Both the position numbers and the translations under genes were made by a program. Below the pieces are notes generated by a model. That model did not search any database. It saw only the letters and a list, made by a program, of their open reading frames with translations, and had not been told where the DNA came from. A stretch of 42,140 bases of DNA from Caulobacter sp. 32-67-35 (GTDB taxonomy: Bacteria; Pseudomonadota; Alphaproteobacteria; Caulobacterales; Caulobacteraceae), in contig NCEV01000013.1 of the NCBI GenBank assembly GCA_002280875.1, positions 1-42,140 on the forward strand, written 5' to 3'. Each line of letters opens with the position of its first letter. The first letter of the stretch is position 1. Positions 1 through 8,590 of the stretch are shown here, in pieces.

Positions 1-142
1 GGGACGCTGGCGGATAACGATGACGCGGAGCGCCCAGCTTCGTCGAAACGGTATTTCTATCTCTCATCCGGACGGGGTCCGGACGCTCCGCGACCCTTTT
101 CACAACTCGGCGGTTTCCGCGCGAGATCGCGGCCCCGTAGCT

Positions 143-249
143 GCTCCCCCGCTGGGGGAGCTGTCGCGGAGCGACTGAGGGGGCTAGCTGGAAGTCGGCC
201 GTGCTGGCCCCCTCCGGCCCCTTCGGGCCACCTCCCCCAGAGGGGGAGG
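143..249. repeat. Composite GC-hairpin intergenic repeat
   Basis: Three to four short inverted repeats stand side by side. The first is GCTCCCCC/GGGGGAGC with a 3-base loop (143-161). The second is GTCGC/GCGAC (163-175). A weaker GGCCC/GGGCC pair lies near 216-228. The last is CCTCCCCC/GGGGGAGG with loop AGA (231-249). A second, shorter element of the same plan lies at 1516-1551. I recall C-run/G-run elements of this kind as common between genes in Caulobacter and relatives. The element begins 12 bases past the stop of the minus-strand VWA gene, so it may also end that transcript. Bases 1-142 hold no gene I can recognise. Confidence 0.6.
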
Positions 250-260
250 AGCTTGCGCGC

Positions 261-1439
261 TTACCCCCGCACCAGTTCCCGCATCGCCTTGTCCAGCCCC
301 TCGATTGTCAGCGGGAACATGCGGTCATTCATCAGGGTCTTCATCACCCCGATCGACTGGGTGTAGTCCCAGTGCCGCTCGGGCGTGGGGTTGAGCCAGA
401 TGCAGCTCTGATAGATATCGGCCACCCGCTGCATCCAGATCGCGCCGGGCTCCTCGTTCCAGTGTTCGACGCTGCCGCCCGGATAGGTGATCTCGTAGGG
501 GCTCATCGTCGCGTCGCCGATGAAGATCACCTTGTAATCGCTGGGGAACTTGTGGAGCACATCCCAGGTGGGGATCTTCTCGACCTGCCGGCGGCGATTG
601 TCCTTCCAGACGGCCTCGTAGAGGCAGTTGTGGAAATAGTAGAATTCCAGGTTCTTGAACTCGGTCCTGGCGGCGCTGAACAGCTCCTCGCAGAGCTTGA
701 TGTGGCCGTCCATCGAACCGCCGATGTCGAAGAACAGCAGCACCTTGATCTTGTTGCGCCGTTCGGGGCGCAGCTGGATGTCCAGATAGCCCTTTTCGGC
801 GGTGCCGCGGATGGTGCCGTTCAGGTCCAGCTCCTCGGCGGCGCCTTCGCGGGCAAACTTGCGCAGCCGCCGCAGGGCCACCTTGATGTTGCGGGTGCCC
901 AGTTCGACGCTGTCGTCGAGGTTCTTGTATTCGCGCTTGTCCCAGACCTTCACGGCCCGGCCGTGGCGGCTCTTGTCCTGGCCGATACGGACGCCTTCGG
1001 GATTGTAGCCGTTGTTGCCGAACGGGCTGGTGCCGCCCGAGCCGATCATCTTGTTGCCGCCCTCGTGGCGCTTCTTCTGCTCCTTCAGGCGCTCCTGCAG
1101 GGTCTCCATCAGCTTCTCGAAACCGCCCATGGCCTCGATCGCCGCCTTTTCCTCGTCGGTGAGGAACTTCTCGGTCAGGGCTTTCAGCCACTCTTCCGGG
1201 ATATCGGCGGCCGGGCCGTCGCTGACGGTTTCCAGGCCCTTGAAGACGTGGCCGAACACGCGGTCGAACTTGTCGAGGTTCTTCTCGTCCTTCACCAGGC
1301 TGGCGCGCGACAGGAAATAGAAGTCCTCGACCGAGCGGTCGATGACGTCCTTGTCCAGGGCTTCCATGAGCATCAGGTACTCGCGGAGACTGACCGGCAC
1401 CTTGGCCTGGCGGAGCTCGGAGAAGAAGCGAAGGAACAT
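261..1439 (-). CDS. VWA-domain (CoxE-like) protein
   Basis: This 392-residue protein resembles the CoxE-like von Willebrand A family of proteobacteria. Its C-terminal half has a MIDAS-like loop DIGGSMD at about residues 238-244, where the first serine of the usual DxSxS is glycine. A second conserved loop, FIGDATMSP, lies near residue 310. The N-terminal half is helical and charged, and a Gly/Asn-rich linker lies at about 127-145. There is no signal peptide, so it should be cytosolic. Family members usually work with a MoxR-type AAA+ ATPase in assembling or activating other complexes. No such ATPase gene is next to it here, so the partner and substrate are unknown. The ATG at 1439 is the first start and gives the family N-terminus MFLRFFSELR. 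Confidence 0.85.
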   Translation of the reverse strand: MFLRFFSELRQAKVPVSLREYLMLMEALDKDVIDRSVEDFYFLSRASLVKDEKNLDKFDRVFGHVFKGLETVSDGPAADIPEEWLKALTEKFLTDEEKAAIEAMGGFEKLMETLQERLKEQKKRHEGGNKMIGSGGTSPFGNNGYNPEGVRIGQDKSRHGRAVKVWDKREYKNLDDSVELGTRNIKVALRRLRKFAREGAAEELDLNGTIRGTAEKGYLDIQLRPERRNKIKVLLFFDIGGSMDGHIKLCEELFSAARTEFKNLEFYYFHNCLYEAVWKDNRRRQVEKIPTWDVLHKFPSDYKVIFIGDATMSPYEITYPGGSVEHWNEEPGAIWMQRVADIYQSCIWLNPTPERHWDYTQSIGVMKTLMNDRMFPLTIEGLDKAMRELVRG

Positions 1440-1515
1440 GGACGGGCGGCCTCGAACAGTTGTTCGGAGTGTGGAGCGTTCTTAAACGGGACGCAACGGG
1501 GTGCGAGGCGCTTGT

Positions 1516-1551
1516 TCCCCCGGGGGAGGAGCGCGTCAGCGCGGAGGGGGC
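1516..1551. repeat. Short copy of the GC-hairpin repeat, overlapping a gene end
   Basis: TCCCCCGGGGGA (1516-1527) is followed by GCGC-GTCA-GCGC (1531-1542) and then GGAGGGGG. This is the same order as in the element at 143-184: C-run/G-run hairpin, small GC hairpin, G-run. The stop codon of the minus-strand acetyltransferase (1536-1538) lies in the loop of the small hairpin, so the repeat encodes the last residues of that protein. Confidence 0.5.
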
Positions 1552-2063
1552 GAGTCTCGCCGCAGAATGAACTCCAGGTCTCGCACCTCGCCCACCGGGA
1601 AGAAGTACTCCCCGACCTTCTCAAACCCCATCCGCTCATAGAGCCGCTGGGCCCCGAAATTCTCCGACCACACGCCGATCCAAAGGGGGCGAGGGCCGTC
1701 CTTCTCCAGCCACTCCAGCGCCGTGTTCAGCAGCATCGAGCCCTTGCCGCCGCCCTGGTGCGCCTTCAGCACATAGATACGTTTGAGCTCGCCATCGCCG
1801 GGCTTCACGTCGTCATGCGGCAGGTCGCAGGGGCCGGCCAGGGCGTAGCCGACGGCCTCGCCGTCATCCTCGAGCAGCCAGACGGCCTTGTCGGGATGGG
1901 CCAGATCGCCCCGGGTGCCCTCCAGACCGTAGGCATGGGCGAGGAAGGTCTCCAGATCCTCCGGCGGATAGAGATGGTGGAAGGTCTCGGAAAAGGTCCG
2001 GGCCCCCAGGCTGGAGACCGTGTCGGCGTCTTCGATCGTGGCGCGGCGCAGGGAAAGGCTCAT
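1536..2063 (-). CDS. GNAT family N-acetyltransferase
   Basis: This 175-residue single-domain GNAT protein should transfer an acetyl group from acetyl-CoA to an unknown amine. The start MSLSLRRATIEDAD is typical of the fold. The acetyl-CoA pyrophosphate loop is KAHQGGGKGSMLL at about 97-109, after the beta-4 strand ELKRIYVL. The C-terminal strand pair is LWIGVWSENFGAQRLYERMG followed by FEKVGEY. The open frame runs further upstream (to 2861), but that part is the antisense of the deacetylase gene. The ATG at 2063 gives the family N-terminus. The last residues, RDSPPPR, are encoded by the 1516-1551 repeat. The start faces the deacetylase-like gene across 63 bases, which must hold both promoters. 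Confidence 0.85.
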   Translation of the reverse strand: MSLSLRRATIEDADTVSSLGARTFSETFHHLYPPEDLETFLAHAYGLEGTRGDLAHPDKAVWLLEDDGEAVGYALAGPCDLPHDDVKPGDGELKRIYVLKAHQGGGKGSMLLNTALEWLEKDGPRPLWIGVWSENFGAQRLYERMGFEKVGEYFFPVGEVRDLEFILRRDSPPPR

Positions 2064-2126
2064 GTCGGTCCTGATAACCGCGATCAGCCAGTTTCGTCCA
2101 TTGGCGGTCCGCGATACCCTGCGTGC

Positions 2127-3047
2127 ATGAGCATCAGCCTGTTCACCCATTCCGACATGCTCGACCATCGGCCGGGCGAGGGTCATGCCGAGCATCCCGG
2201 GCGGTTGCAGGCCGTGATCGACGCCCTGGGCGACGACGCGACCCTGGACCTGGAGACCCTCGAGGCCCCTCTGGTCGATCTCGCGGACCTGGCCCTGGTG
2301 CACCCGCAGGCCTTCATCGACACCATTCTGGCCTCGGCCCCGCACACCGGTCGCCATGCGCTGGATCCCGACACCATCCTGACCCCCGGCAGTCTGGTCG
2401 CGGCGCGGCGCGCGGCCGGGGCGGCGGTTTCGGCGGTGCGGCAGATCGCGGCCGGGGAGGGCAGCAGAGCCTTCTGCGCGGTGCGGCCGCCGGGCCACCA
2501 CGCCGAGCCGGGAACGGCCATGGGCTTTTGCGTCTTTTCCAATGTCGCGGTGGCGGCGCGGGTGGCCCAGGCCTCGGGCCTGCGCCGCGTAGCCATCATC
2601 GATTTCGACGTCCACCACGGCAATGGCACCCAGGCGGCGTTCGAAAACGACCCCACGGTCTTCTTCGCCTCGATCCATCAGTCGCCGCTCTATCCCGGCA
2701 CCGGCGACCCGTCCGAGACGGGCCTGGGCAATATCGCCAACGCCATCGTCGCGCCCGGGGCTTCCAGCCAGACCTGGCGGGCCGGCTTCGAGGGGCTGAT
2801 GGATCAGGTGGACGGGTTCTCCCCCGATCTGATCCTGGTCTCGGCCGGTTTCGACGCCCATGTCCGCGATCCGCTGTCTGAGCAGAACCTGGAGGCCGAG
2901 GATTTCGCCTGGGCGACCCGGGCCATCGTCTCGGTCGCCAACGCCCGGTCGCGGGGCCGTATTGTCTCCTCGCTCGAGGGCGGCTACGACCTACACGCGC
3001 TGGGGCGCTCAGCCGCCGCGCATGTCAGCGCTCTGCAGGAGGGATGA
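2127..3047 (+). CDS. Histone deacetylase family hydrolase
   Basis: This 306-residue zinc deacetylase belongs to the HDAC/acetoin-utilisation/acetylpolyamine amidohydrolase superfamily. The catalytic His pair is in RPPGHHAEP (about 120-128). Zinc ligands are Asp161 and His163 in IDFDVHHGNGTQ and Asp243 in SAGFDAHVRDPL. The transition-state Tyr is in LEGGYD (Tyr287). The likely substrate is an acetylated polyamine, small molecule or lysine, which cannot be told from sequence. The open frame extends back to 201, but residues before MSISLFTHSD read antisense through two other genes, so I chose the ATG at 2127. Its stop overlaps the next start as ATGA. In alphaproteobacteria this gene is often beside xseB, as it nearly is here. 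Confidence 0.92.
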   Translation: MSISLFTHSDMLDHRPGEGHAEHPGRLQAVIDALGDDATLDLETLEAPLVDLADLALVHPQAFIDTILASAPHTGRHALDPDTILTPGSLVAARRAAGAAVSAVRQIAAGEGSRAFCAVRPPGHHAEPGTAMGFCVFSNVAVAARVAQASGLRRVAIIDFDVHHGNGTQAAFENDPTVFFASIHQSPLYPGTGDPSETGLGNIANAIVAPGASSQTWRAGFEGLMDQVDGFSPDLILVSAGFDAHVRDPLSEQNLEAEDFAWATRAIVSVANARSRGRIVSSLEGGYDLHALGRSAAAHVSALQEG

Positions 3048-3706
3048 AGGGACAGGCGGGCGACCGTCGCTCCCTCGCGAACATGGCCGACGCATCGAAC
3101 GCCGACCACATCCTTGCCGAGGCCAAGCCCGTGCGGCCAGGCGTCATCACCCTGGCCCGTCACGGCGAGCCGGCCCTGTCGCGCAAGGTGAATTTCAACG
3201 CCCAGGCCTATGGCGAGTGGTGGGCCCTTTATGAGGTCGGCGGACTGAAGGCCGGCCAGACACCCCCCGAATCCCTGGTTGAGGCCTGCCGTCAGGCGAG
3301 CGTCATCATCGCCTCGACCCGCCGCCGGTCGATCGAGACCGCCCAGGCGGTTTGCGGCGGTCGGGCCTTCGCCACCGATCCGCTTTTCATAGAGGCTCCG
3401 CTGCCGCCGCCGCCCTGGCCGGCCTGGATCAAGATGAAGCCCAGCCACCTGGGGTTCTTCGCCCGCTTCTGGTGGTGGTTCTTCAATCACCACGGCGGGC
3501 AGGAGACCCGCGCCGAGGCCGAAATCCGCTCCGACCAGGCCGCCGATCTGCTGATTGATCTGGCCGCCAGCGGTCAGGATGTCCTGGTGCTGGCCCACGG
3601 CTTCTTCAACTGGATGGTGGCCCGGTCACTGAAGAAGAAGGGCGCGCGCCAGCTGGTCGATGAAGGCCACGCCTATTGGAGCGTCAAGCGCTTCGCCCTG
3701 GCCTGA
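3044..3706 (+). CDS. Histidine phosphatase family protein
   Basis: This protein has up to 220 residues and belongs to the phosphoglycerate-mutase-like histidine phosphatases. The phosphate-accepting motif is LARHGEP (His40) and the second catalytic His is in VLAHGFFNW near residue 186. The middle holds an unusual aromatic and basic stretch, WWWFFNHHGG, perhaps a membrane-edge or substrate lid element. The ATG at 3044 overlaps the stop of the upstream gene by four bases, which suggests translational coupling. An internal ATG at 3083 (MADASN) is a possible alternative and would remove a poorly conserved leader of 13 residues. The substrate is unknown. Confidence 0.82.
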   Translation: MKGQAGDRRSLANMADASNADHILAEAKPVRPGVITLARHGEPALSRKVNFNAQAYGEWWALYEVGGLKAGQTPPESLVEACRQASVIIASTRRRSIETAQAVCGGRAFATDPLFIEAPLPPPPWPAWIKMKPSHLGFFARFWWWFFNHHGGQETRAEAEIRSDQAADLLIDLAASGQDVLVLAHGFFNWMVARSLKKKGARQLVDEGHAYWSVKRFALA

Positions 3707-3824
3707 AGCCGTCAGCCCCAAGACGGAGGACTCATTCCGGCTTCCCTTAACCACGGCCACATTCTAGGTCGTTGCCCGCACCTTCCCGCCCCACTAGGGT
3801 GCGGCTGTTCCCCTCGGAGTTGAA

Positions 3825-4082
3825 ATGACCGACGCCTTGAAAGCCCTGGATGGAGATCTCGCCGGACTGAGCTTCGAGCAGGCCCTGGCCGAGCTGGAAA
3901 AGATCGTGTCCGAGCTGGAATCTGGCCAGGCGCCGCTGGAGCGGTCCATCGACATCTATGAGCGCGGCGCGGCCCTGAAGGCCCACTGCGAAAAGAAGCT
4001 GGAAGCCGCCCGCCTGAAGGTCGAGAAGATCGTGCTGGGCCAGGGCGGCGCCGTGAACGCCGAGCCAGCGGATTTCGCCTGA
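3825..4082 (+). CDS. xseB: Exodeoxyribonuclease VII small subunit
   Basis: This 85-residue protein matches XseB, the small helical subunit that coats the XseA nuclease in exonuclease VII, which degrades single-stranded DNA to oligonucleotides. The diagnostic core is [20 protein letters not shown], followed by [15 protein letters not shown], two antiparallel helices. GGAG lies just upstream of the ATG. The 118-base gap before it holds an imperfect hairpin (CCGCACC 3776-3782 with GGTGCGG 3798-3804) and may carry a promoter. Its stop TGA (4080-4082) overlaps the ATG of csaA as TGATG. xseA is not in the window. Confidence 0.95.
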   Translation: MTDALKALDGDLAGLSFEQALAELEKIVSELESGQAPLERSIDIYERGAALKAHCEKKLEAARLKVEKIVLGQGGAVNAEPADFA

Positions 4083-4426
4083 TGGGGTCGTCGCCGGTCA
4101 CCTATGACGATTTCGACAAGGTCGATATCCGCATCGGTACGGTGACCGCAGCCGAAGCCTTTCCGGAAGCCCGCAAGCCCGCCTACAAGCTGACCATTGA
4201 TTTTGGCCCCCTGATCGGGATCAAGCGCTCGTCGGCCCAGGTGACCAAGCACTATGCCCTGGATGATCTGGTGGGGCGCCGGATCGCGGCGGTGGTCAAT
4301 TTTCCGCCACGCCAGATCGGCCCGGTGATGTCAGAGGTTCTGTGTCTGGGATTCCCGGATGCGGAGGGTGAGGTTGTGCTGGTCAGCATCGACCGCGACG
4401 CGCCAGACGGAGGGAAACTGTTTTGA
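4082..4426 (+). CDS. csaA: CsaA-type tRNA-binding/chaperone protein
   Basis: This 114-residue protein is a single tRNA-binding OB-fold domain of the CsaA type. CsaA is a dimer related to the C-terminal domain of methionyl-tRNA synthetase and is described as a chaperone with export-related activity. The family core is visible: [40 protein letters not shown] and [19 protein letters not shown]. Start and stop both overlap neighbours by one base (TGATG on each side), so it is probably translated with xseB and ispA. The reason for sitting between a nuclease subunit and an isoprenoid enzyme is not evident. Confidence 0.9.
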   Translation: MGSSPVTYDDFDKVDIRIGTVTAAEAFPEARKPAYKLTIDFGPLIGIKRSSAQVTKHYALDDLVGRRIAAVVNFPPRQIGPVMSEVLCLGFPDAEGEVVLVSIDRDAPDGGKLF

Positions 4427-5307
4427 TGGATCTGGAACGGCGCATCGTCCAGGCGGCCGATATCGTCACCGTGGCGCTCGACGAGCTGCTGCCGCGCGCC
4501 GATGGCCCCGAGAGCCGACTGACCGAGGCCATGCGTTATGCCGCCCTGGGGCCTGGCAAGCGGCTGCGCCCCTTCTTCGCCCTCGAAACCGGCAAGATGT
4601 TCGACCTGCCGGAGCGTCCGGTGCTGCGCGCCGCCTGCGCGCTGGAATGCATCCACGCCTACAGCCTGGTGCATGACGACCTGCCGGCCATGGACAATGA
4701 CGACGTGCGTCGCGGCCGTCCGACGGTGCATATCCAGTATGACGAGGCCACCGCGATTCTGGCGGGCGACGCCCTGCAGACCGCCGCCTTCGAGATCATG
4801 GCCCACCCTGACACCCACGACGACGGCAATGTCCGCTCGGAGCTGGTGCGCAAGCTGGCCATCGCCTCGGGCGCCAAGGGCATGGCGGGCGGCCAGATGA
4901 TCGACATTCTGGGCGTTCGCGACGATCTGGGGGCCGTGGCCCGGATGCAGCGCCTGAAAACCGGCGCCCTGATCGCCTTCGCCTTCGAAATTCCGCTGAT
5001 CATCGCCCGGGCAAAAGATTCCGAGCGCGCCGCCCTGATGGGTTTCGCCCAGGACCTGGGTCTGGCCTACCAGATCGTCGACGACATTCTGGACGCCGAG
5101 GGCGACGAAGCCTTGCTGGGCAAGGCCGCCGGCGGCAAGGACGCCGCCATGGGCAAGACCAACTATGTCACCCTTCTGGGCCTCGATGCGGCCAAGGAAC
5201 GGGTGAACCTTCTGGCCGCCCAGACCAAGTCTCACCTCGATATTTTCGGCGAACGCGCCAATCATCTGCGCCACAGCGTTGATTTCGTGCTGGACCGCCG
5301 CAGCTGA
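4426..5307 (+). CDS. ispA: Polyprenyl (farnesyl) diphosphate synthase
   Basis: This 293-residue trans-prenyltransferase should join isopentenyl diphosphate to dimethylallyl and geranyl diphosphate to make farnesyl diphosphate, the precursor of ubiquinone tails, undecaprenyl phosphate and hopanoids. The first Asp-rich motif is DDLPAMD (84-90), with the two-residue insertion of bacterial FPP synthases. The second is DDILD (219-223). GKRLRP near 44 binds diphosphate. The chosen ATG overlaps the csaA stop (TGATG); a TTG one codon earlier is less likely. Only 17 bases separate it from dxs, so two steps of isoprenoid supply are co-transcribed. Confidence 0.94.
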   Translation: MDLERRIVQAADIVTVALDELLPRADGPESRLTEAMRYAALGPGKRLRPFFALETGKMFDLPERPVLRAACALECIHAYSLVHDDLPAMDNDDVRRGRPTVHIQYDEATAILAGDALQTAAFEIMAHPDTHDDGNVRSELVRKLAIASGAKGMAGGQMIDILGVRDDLGAVARMQRLKTGALIAFAFEIPLIIARAKDSERAALMGFAQDLGLAYQIVDDILDAEGDEALLGKAAGGKDAAMGKTNYVTLLGLDAAKERVNLLAAQTKSHLDIFGERANHLRHSVDFVLDRRS

Positions 5308-5324
5308 CCGCGCTTTCTTCGGAC

Positions 5325-7244
5325 ATGACCCTCGTGACACCTCTTCTCGACAAGATCGCCTCTCCCGCCGATACGCGCGGACTTTCAGTGGCCGAACTCA
5401 AGCAACTGGCCAGCGAGGTTCGCGCCGAGACCATCGGCGCGGTGTCGGTGACCGGCGGACATCTGGGCGCGGGTCTGGGAGTGGTCGAGCTGACCGTCGC
5501 CCTGCACCACGTGTTCGAGACGCCCAAGGACATCCTGATCTGGGACGTCGGCCACCAGGCCTATCCGCACAAGATTCTCACCGGACGTCGCGATCGCATC
5601 AAGACGCTGCGTCAGGGCGGCGGTTTGTCGGGCTTCACCAAGCGGGCCGAGAGCGAATACGATCCGTTCGGCGCGGCTCACGCGGCCACCTCGATCTCGG
5701 CGGCGCTGGGCTTCTGCGCCGCGCGGGACGCCAAGGGCGAGACCAACAAGGTCGTGGCCGTGATCGGCGACGGCTCGATGAGCGCCGGCATGGCCTATGA
5801 GGCGATGAACGCGGCCACCGACACCACCAAGCAGCTGACGGTCATCCTCAACGACAACGACATGTCGATCGCCCCGCCGGTAGGCGGGATGAGCGCCTAT
5901 CTGGCCAACCTCGTCTCGGGCGGCGCCTATCGCAAGGCGCGCAAGCTGGGCAAGACCGTGGTCGAGAAGCTGCCGACCCCGATGCGCGAAGCGGCCCGCA
6001 AGGCCGAGGAATACGCCCGCGGCATGGTCACCGGCGGCACGTTCTTTGAAGAGCTGGGCTTCCATTATGTTGGCCCGATCGACGGCCATGACATGGACGC
6101 CCTGGTCAGCGTTCTGAAGAACGCCCGCGAGTTCGAGGACAAGCCGGTGCTGGTCCACGTCGTCACCCAGAAGGGCAAGGGCTACGCCCCGGCCGAGGGC
6201 GCGGCCGACAAGCTGCACGCCGTCGTCAAGTTCGACGTTGTCACCGGCCAGCAGCACAAGGCCGCAGCCGGTCCGCCGAGCTATACCAAGGTTTTCGCTC
6301 AGGAACTGGTCAAGCAGGCCGAGCGGGATTCGAAGATTGTCGCCATCACGGCCGCCATGCCTTCGGGCACGGGCCTCGACATCTTCCAGAAGGCGTTCCC
6401 AGAGCGCACCTTCGACGTCGGCATCGCCGAGCAGCACGCTGTGACCTTCGCCGCCGGCCTCGCCGCCGACGGCATGAAGCCGTTCGCGGCGATCTATTCG
6501 ACCTTCCTGCAGCGCGGCTATGATCAGGTGGTCCACGATGTGGCCATCCAGCGTTTGCCTGTACGGTTTGCGATGGACCGCGCCGGCCTGGTCGGCGCCG
6601 ATGGTCCCACCCACGCCGGCACCTTCGATATCGGCTTCATGGGCGCTCTGCCCGGCATGATCCTGATGGCCGCCGCCGACGAGCTGGAACTGGCGCGGAT
6701 GGTGGCCACCGCTGTCGAGATCGACGACCGCCCCAGCGCCTTCCGCTATCCGCGCGGCGAAGGTCTCGGCCTCGAAATGCCGGTGGGCTGCGCCGACCCG
6801 CTGGAGATCGGCAAGGGCCGCATCGTCCGCGAGGGGACCAGCGTCGCCATCGTCTCGTTCGGCACGCGTCTGAGCGAAAGCCTGAAGGCCGCCGATCTGC
6901 TGGCCGCGCGCGGCTTGCCCGCCACGGTCTGCGATGCCCGCTTCGCCAAGCCGCTGGATATCGACCTGCTGCTGCGGCTGGCCCGCGAGCATGAAGCGAT
7001 CATCACGGTGGAAGAAGGCGCCATGGGCGGCTTCGGGGCCTTCGTGCTGCAGGCCCTGGCCGAGCACGGCGCGCTGGATCGCGGCCTGAAGATCCGCACG
7101 CTGGTCTTGCCGGATATCTTCCAGGATCAGGACAAGCCAGAGGTCATGTACGCCCAGGCCGGTCTCGACGCCGAGGGCATCATGCGCGGCGCGTTGTCGG
7201 CCCTGGGGATCGACAATGTCTCGGCGGCGGGCCGCCGGGCCTGA
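5325..7244 (+). CDS. dxs: 1-deoxy-D-xylulose-5-phosphate synthase
   Basis: This 639-residue thiamine-diphosphate enzyme condenses pyruvate and glyceraldehyde 3-phosphate, the first step of the MEP isoprenoid pathway. Motifs run in the expected order: [13 protein letters not shown] near 44, the ThDP/Mg motif GDGSMSAGM near 148 with [13 protein letters not shown] near 177, GPIDGHD near 250, and [15 protein letters not shown] near 417 in the pyrimidine domain. The length is normal and no key part is missing. Its substrate glyceraldehyde 3-phosphate and pyruvate are exactly the products of the Entner-Doudoroff genes further along the window. The stop abuts the stop of the convergent lipoprotein gene inside the palindrome GCCTGATCAGGC (7239-7250). 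Confidence 0.97.
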   Translation: MTLVTPLLDKIASPADTRGLSVAELKQLASEVRAETIGAVSVTGGHLGAGLGVVELTVALHHVFETPKDILIWDVGHQAYPHKILTGRRDRIKTLRQGGGLSGFTKRAESEYDPFGAAHAATSISAALGFCAARDAKGETNKVVAVIGDGSMSAGMAYEAMNAATDTTKQLTVILNDNDMSIAPPVGGMSAYLANLVSGGAYRKARKLGKTVVEKLPTPMREAARKAEEYARGMVTGGTFFEELGFHYVGPIDGHDMDALVSVLKNAREFEDKPVLVHVVTQKGKGYAPAEGAADKLHAVVKFDVVTGQQHKAAAGPPSYTKVFAQELVKQAERDSKIVAITAAMPSGTGLDIFQKAFPERTFDVGIAEQHAVTFAAGLAADGMKPFAAIYSTFLQRGYDQVVHDVAIQRLPVRFAMDRAGLVGADGPTHAGTFDIGFMGALPGMILMAAADELELARMVATAVEIDDRPSAFRYPRGEGLGLEMPVGCADPLEIGKGRIVREGTSVAIVSFGTRLSESLKAADLLAARGLPATVCDARFAKPLDIDLLLRLAREHEAIITVEEGAMGGFGAFVLQALAEHGALDRGLKIRTLVLPDIFQDQDKPEVMYAQAGLDAEGIMRGALSALGIDNVSAAGRRA

Positions 7245-7715
7245 TCAGGCGGCGCACGACCGGAAGAACGCTTTCACCTGACCTTCGTCTTCACGGCTGG
7301 CGTGGAGGTTGTGTCGCTCGCCGTTGGTCAGCACCGTCAGATCGCCGGTGTGCTGGAAGGCGGCCAGGGCAGGCGAGCTCATCTGGCCGCGCGCTTCCAG
7401 CAGGCCGTTTTCGACCAGGGCGCTTTCGGCCCGCTGGGCGGGATAGCGGCTTTCGGTGCGGTTGGACGCCAGAACGATCTCTCGCCCATTCAGACCGACC
7501 GCAGAGATCCGGACGCTGTCGGCGCCGGGCGAGCAGCTGAGCATCAGGATGACGTCGTCGCTGAACGGCCGACCATAGGCCAGGCGCGGCGCTTCGCCGG
7601 GATCACGGAGGAACGCCCAGCGATAACCGCTGTCGGCGACCTGTTCATGAGCGCAGCCCGCAAGGCTGGCGGCCAGCAGTCCCAGAGCGGCAAGTGTGGC
7701 GAGCGGGCGTCCCAT
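7245..7715 (-). CDS. Small putative lipoprotein
   Basis: This 156-residue protein has a lipoprotein signal: a short basic start, the hydrophobic stretch LATLAALGLLAASLAG and the lipobox LAGC (Cys at 21). The mature part includes LSCSPGADSVRISAVG, near the middle, and ends in FFRSCAA, so the two further cysteines could form a disulfide. I do not recognise a family. It lies between dxs and the end of the flagellar operon, on the same strand as flgH but downstream of a strong hairpin, so it is probably transcribed separately. Its stop is immediately next to that of convergent dxs. Confidence 0.7.
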   Translation of the reverse strand: MGRPLATLAALGLLAASLAGCAHEQVADSGYRWAFLRDPGEAPRLAYGRPFSDDVILMLSCSPGADSVRISAVGLNGREIVLASNRTESRYPAQRAESALVENGLLEARGQMSSPALAAFQHTGDLTVLTNGERHNLHASREDEGQVKAFFRSCAA

Positions 7716-7778
7716 GAGTAGTTCTCCTGGTGAGAGAACGCCGCTGGAGCTTGGCGGTTTCGTGGGCCGCAGAAATGC

Positions 7779-7811
7779 TTCAGGCGCGAGCCCTTTCGGG
7801 TCGCGCCTGAA
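7779..7811 (-). terminator. Hairpin terminator of the flg operon
   Basis: A perfect 11-bp stem joins TTCAGGCGCGA (7779-7789) to TCGCGCCTGAA (7801-7811). A single bulged base and a CCC/GGG extension close on a GAAA tetraloop when read on the minus strand. It begins 36 bases past the flgH stop. The following bases, GCATTTCTG, are only modestly T-rich, so it may stop transcription or protect the 3' end. Confidence 0.7.
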
Positions 7812-7847
7812 GGTCGTGATGGGCTGGAGCGGGGCGCTCCTGGGAGA

Positions 7848-8579
7848 TCAGAAGGGCGAGAAACGCTCGACCAGGGCCTGGCCGGCCGGCGTCTTCTGCA
7901 CGCGGCTGATGTCGCCGCGGCCGCCATAGCTGATACGGGCTTCGGCGATCTGGGTGTGCTTGATGGTGTTGGCCGAGGAGATGTCCTCGGGGCGCACGAT
8001 GCCGGCGACGGTCAGCTGGCGCAGCTCGGCGTTGGTGCGCACTTCCTGCGTGCCCTGGATGACCATGTTGCCATTGGGCATGACGTGGCTGACCACGGCG
8101 GCGATGGTCAGGCTGATCTTCTCCGACCGGCTGACGCTGCCGCCGCCGTTGTTGCTGAAGGTCGAGTTGGTGCCGATGGCGTTGGCCGGATCAAAGCCGC
8201 CTGGCAGAACCTTGCCGAGGCTGGATTCCAGACCCAGGAAGTTGCTGATCCCGGCCTGGGTATTGGAGGTGCGCGAGCTGGCGGTGGTGTTCTTGGTGTT
8301 GACGCTGTCGTCGATGTCGATCTGGACGGTCAGGATGTCGCCCACCTTGCCGGCGCGCTGGTCGTTGAAGAAGGCGCGGGCCCCGACCCTCCACAGCGAG
8401 TTGGCCGAAGCGGCCTGCGGCGCGACCTCGCGGTTGGAGGCGAACTGCTGGGTCATCGGCGCCAGTTGGGCGGGATAGCCGACGGGGGCCAGTTCGGGAC
8501 CCTTCACGGCTTCGGTGACGGTCGAGCAGGCGGCGAGCGGGGCGAGCAGGGCGAGGGCGGCGATCAGGGCGGGGCGCAT
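7848..8579 (-). CDS. flgH: Flagellar L-ring protein FlgH
   Basis: This 243-residue protein is the outer-membrane L-ring lipoprotein of the flagellar basal body. The signal sequence ends in a lipobox, LAAC, with Cys18. The FlgH core is clear: SLWRVGARAFFNDQRAGKVG, then DILTVQIDIDDSVNTKNTT, then NMVIQGTQEVRTNAE and VAGIVRPEDISSANT. The C-terminus, ISRVQKTPAGQ, is slightly extended. It is the last gene of flgF-flgG-flgA-flgH, 11 bases after flgA, and would be made with the distal rod parts under sigma-54 control. Confidence 0.95.
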   Translation of the reverse strand: MRPALIAALALLAPLAACSTVTEAVKGPELAPVGYPAQLAPMTQQFASNREVAPQAASANSLWRVGARAFFNDQRAGKVGDILTVQIDIDDSVNTKNTTASSRTSNTQAGISNFLGLESSLGKVLPGGFDPANAIGTNSTFSNNGGGSVSRSEKISLTIAAVVSHVMPNGNMVIQGTQEVRTNAELRQLTVAGIVRPEDISSANTIKHTQIAEARISYGGRGDISRVQKTPAGQALVERFSPF

Positions 8580-8590
8580 GCGAGGAACCT

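Noticed and set aside
201-2126. A 642-codon open extension in front of the deacetylase gene
   Set aside because: It reads antisense through the VWA and acetyltransferase genes, which have clear family motifs. High GC content removes stop codons from this frame.
5385-7067. 560-residue open frame antisense to dxs
   Set aside because: Low-complexity His/Gly/Gln-rich translation typical of the antisense of GC-rich genes; dxs is intact on the other strand.
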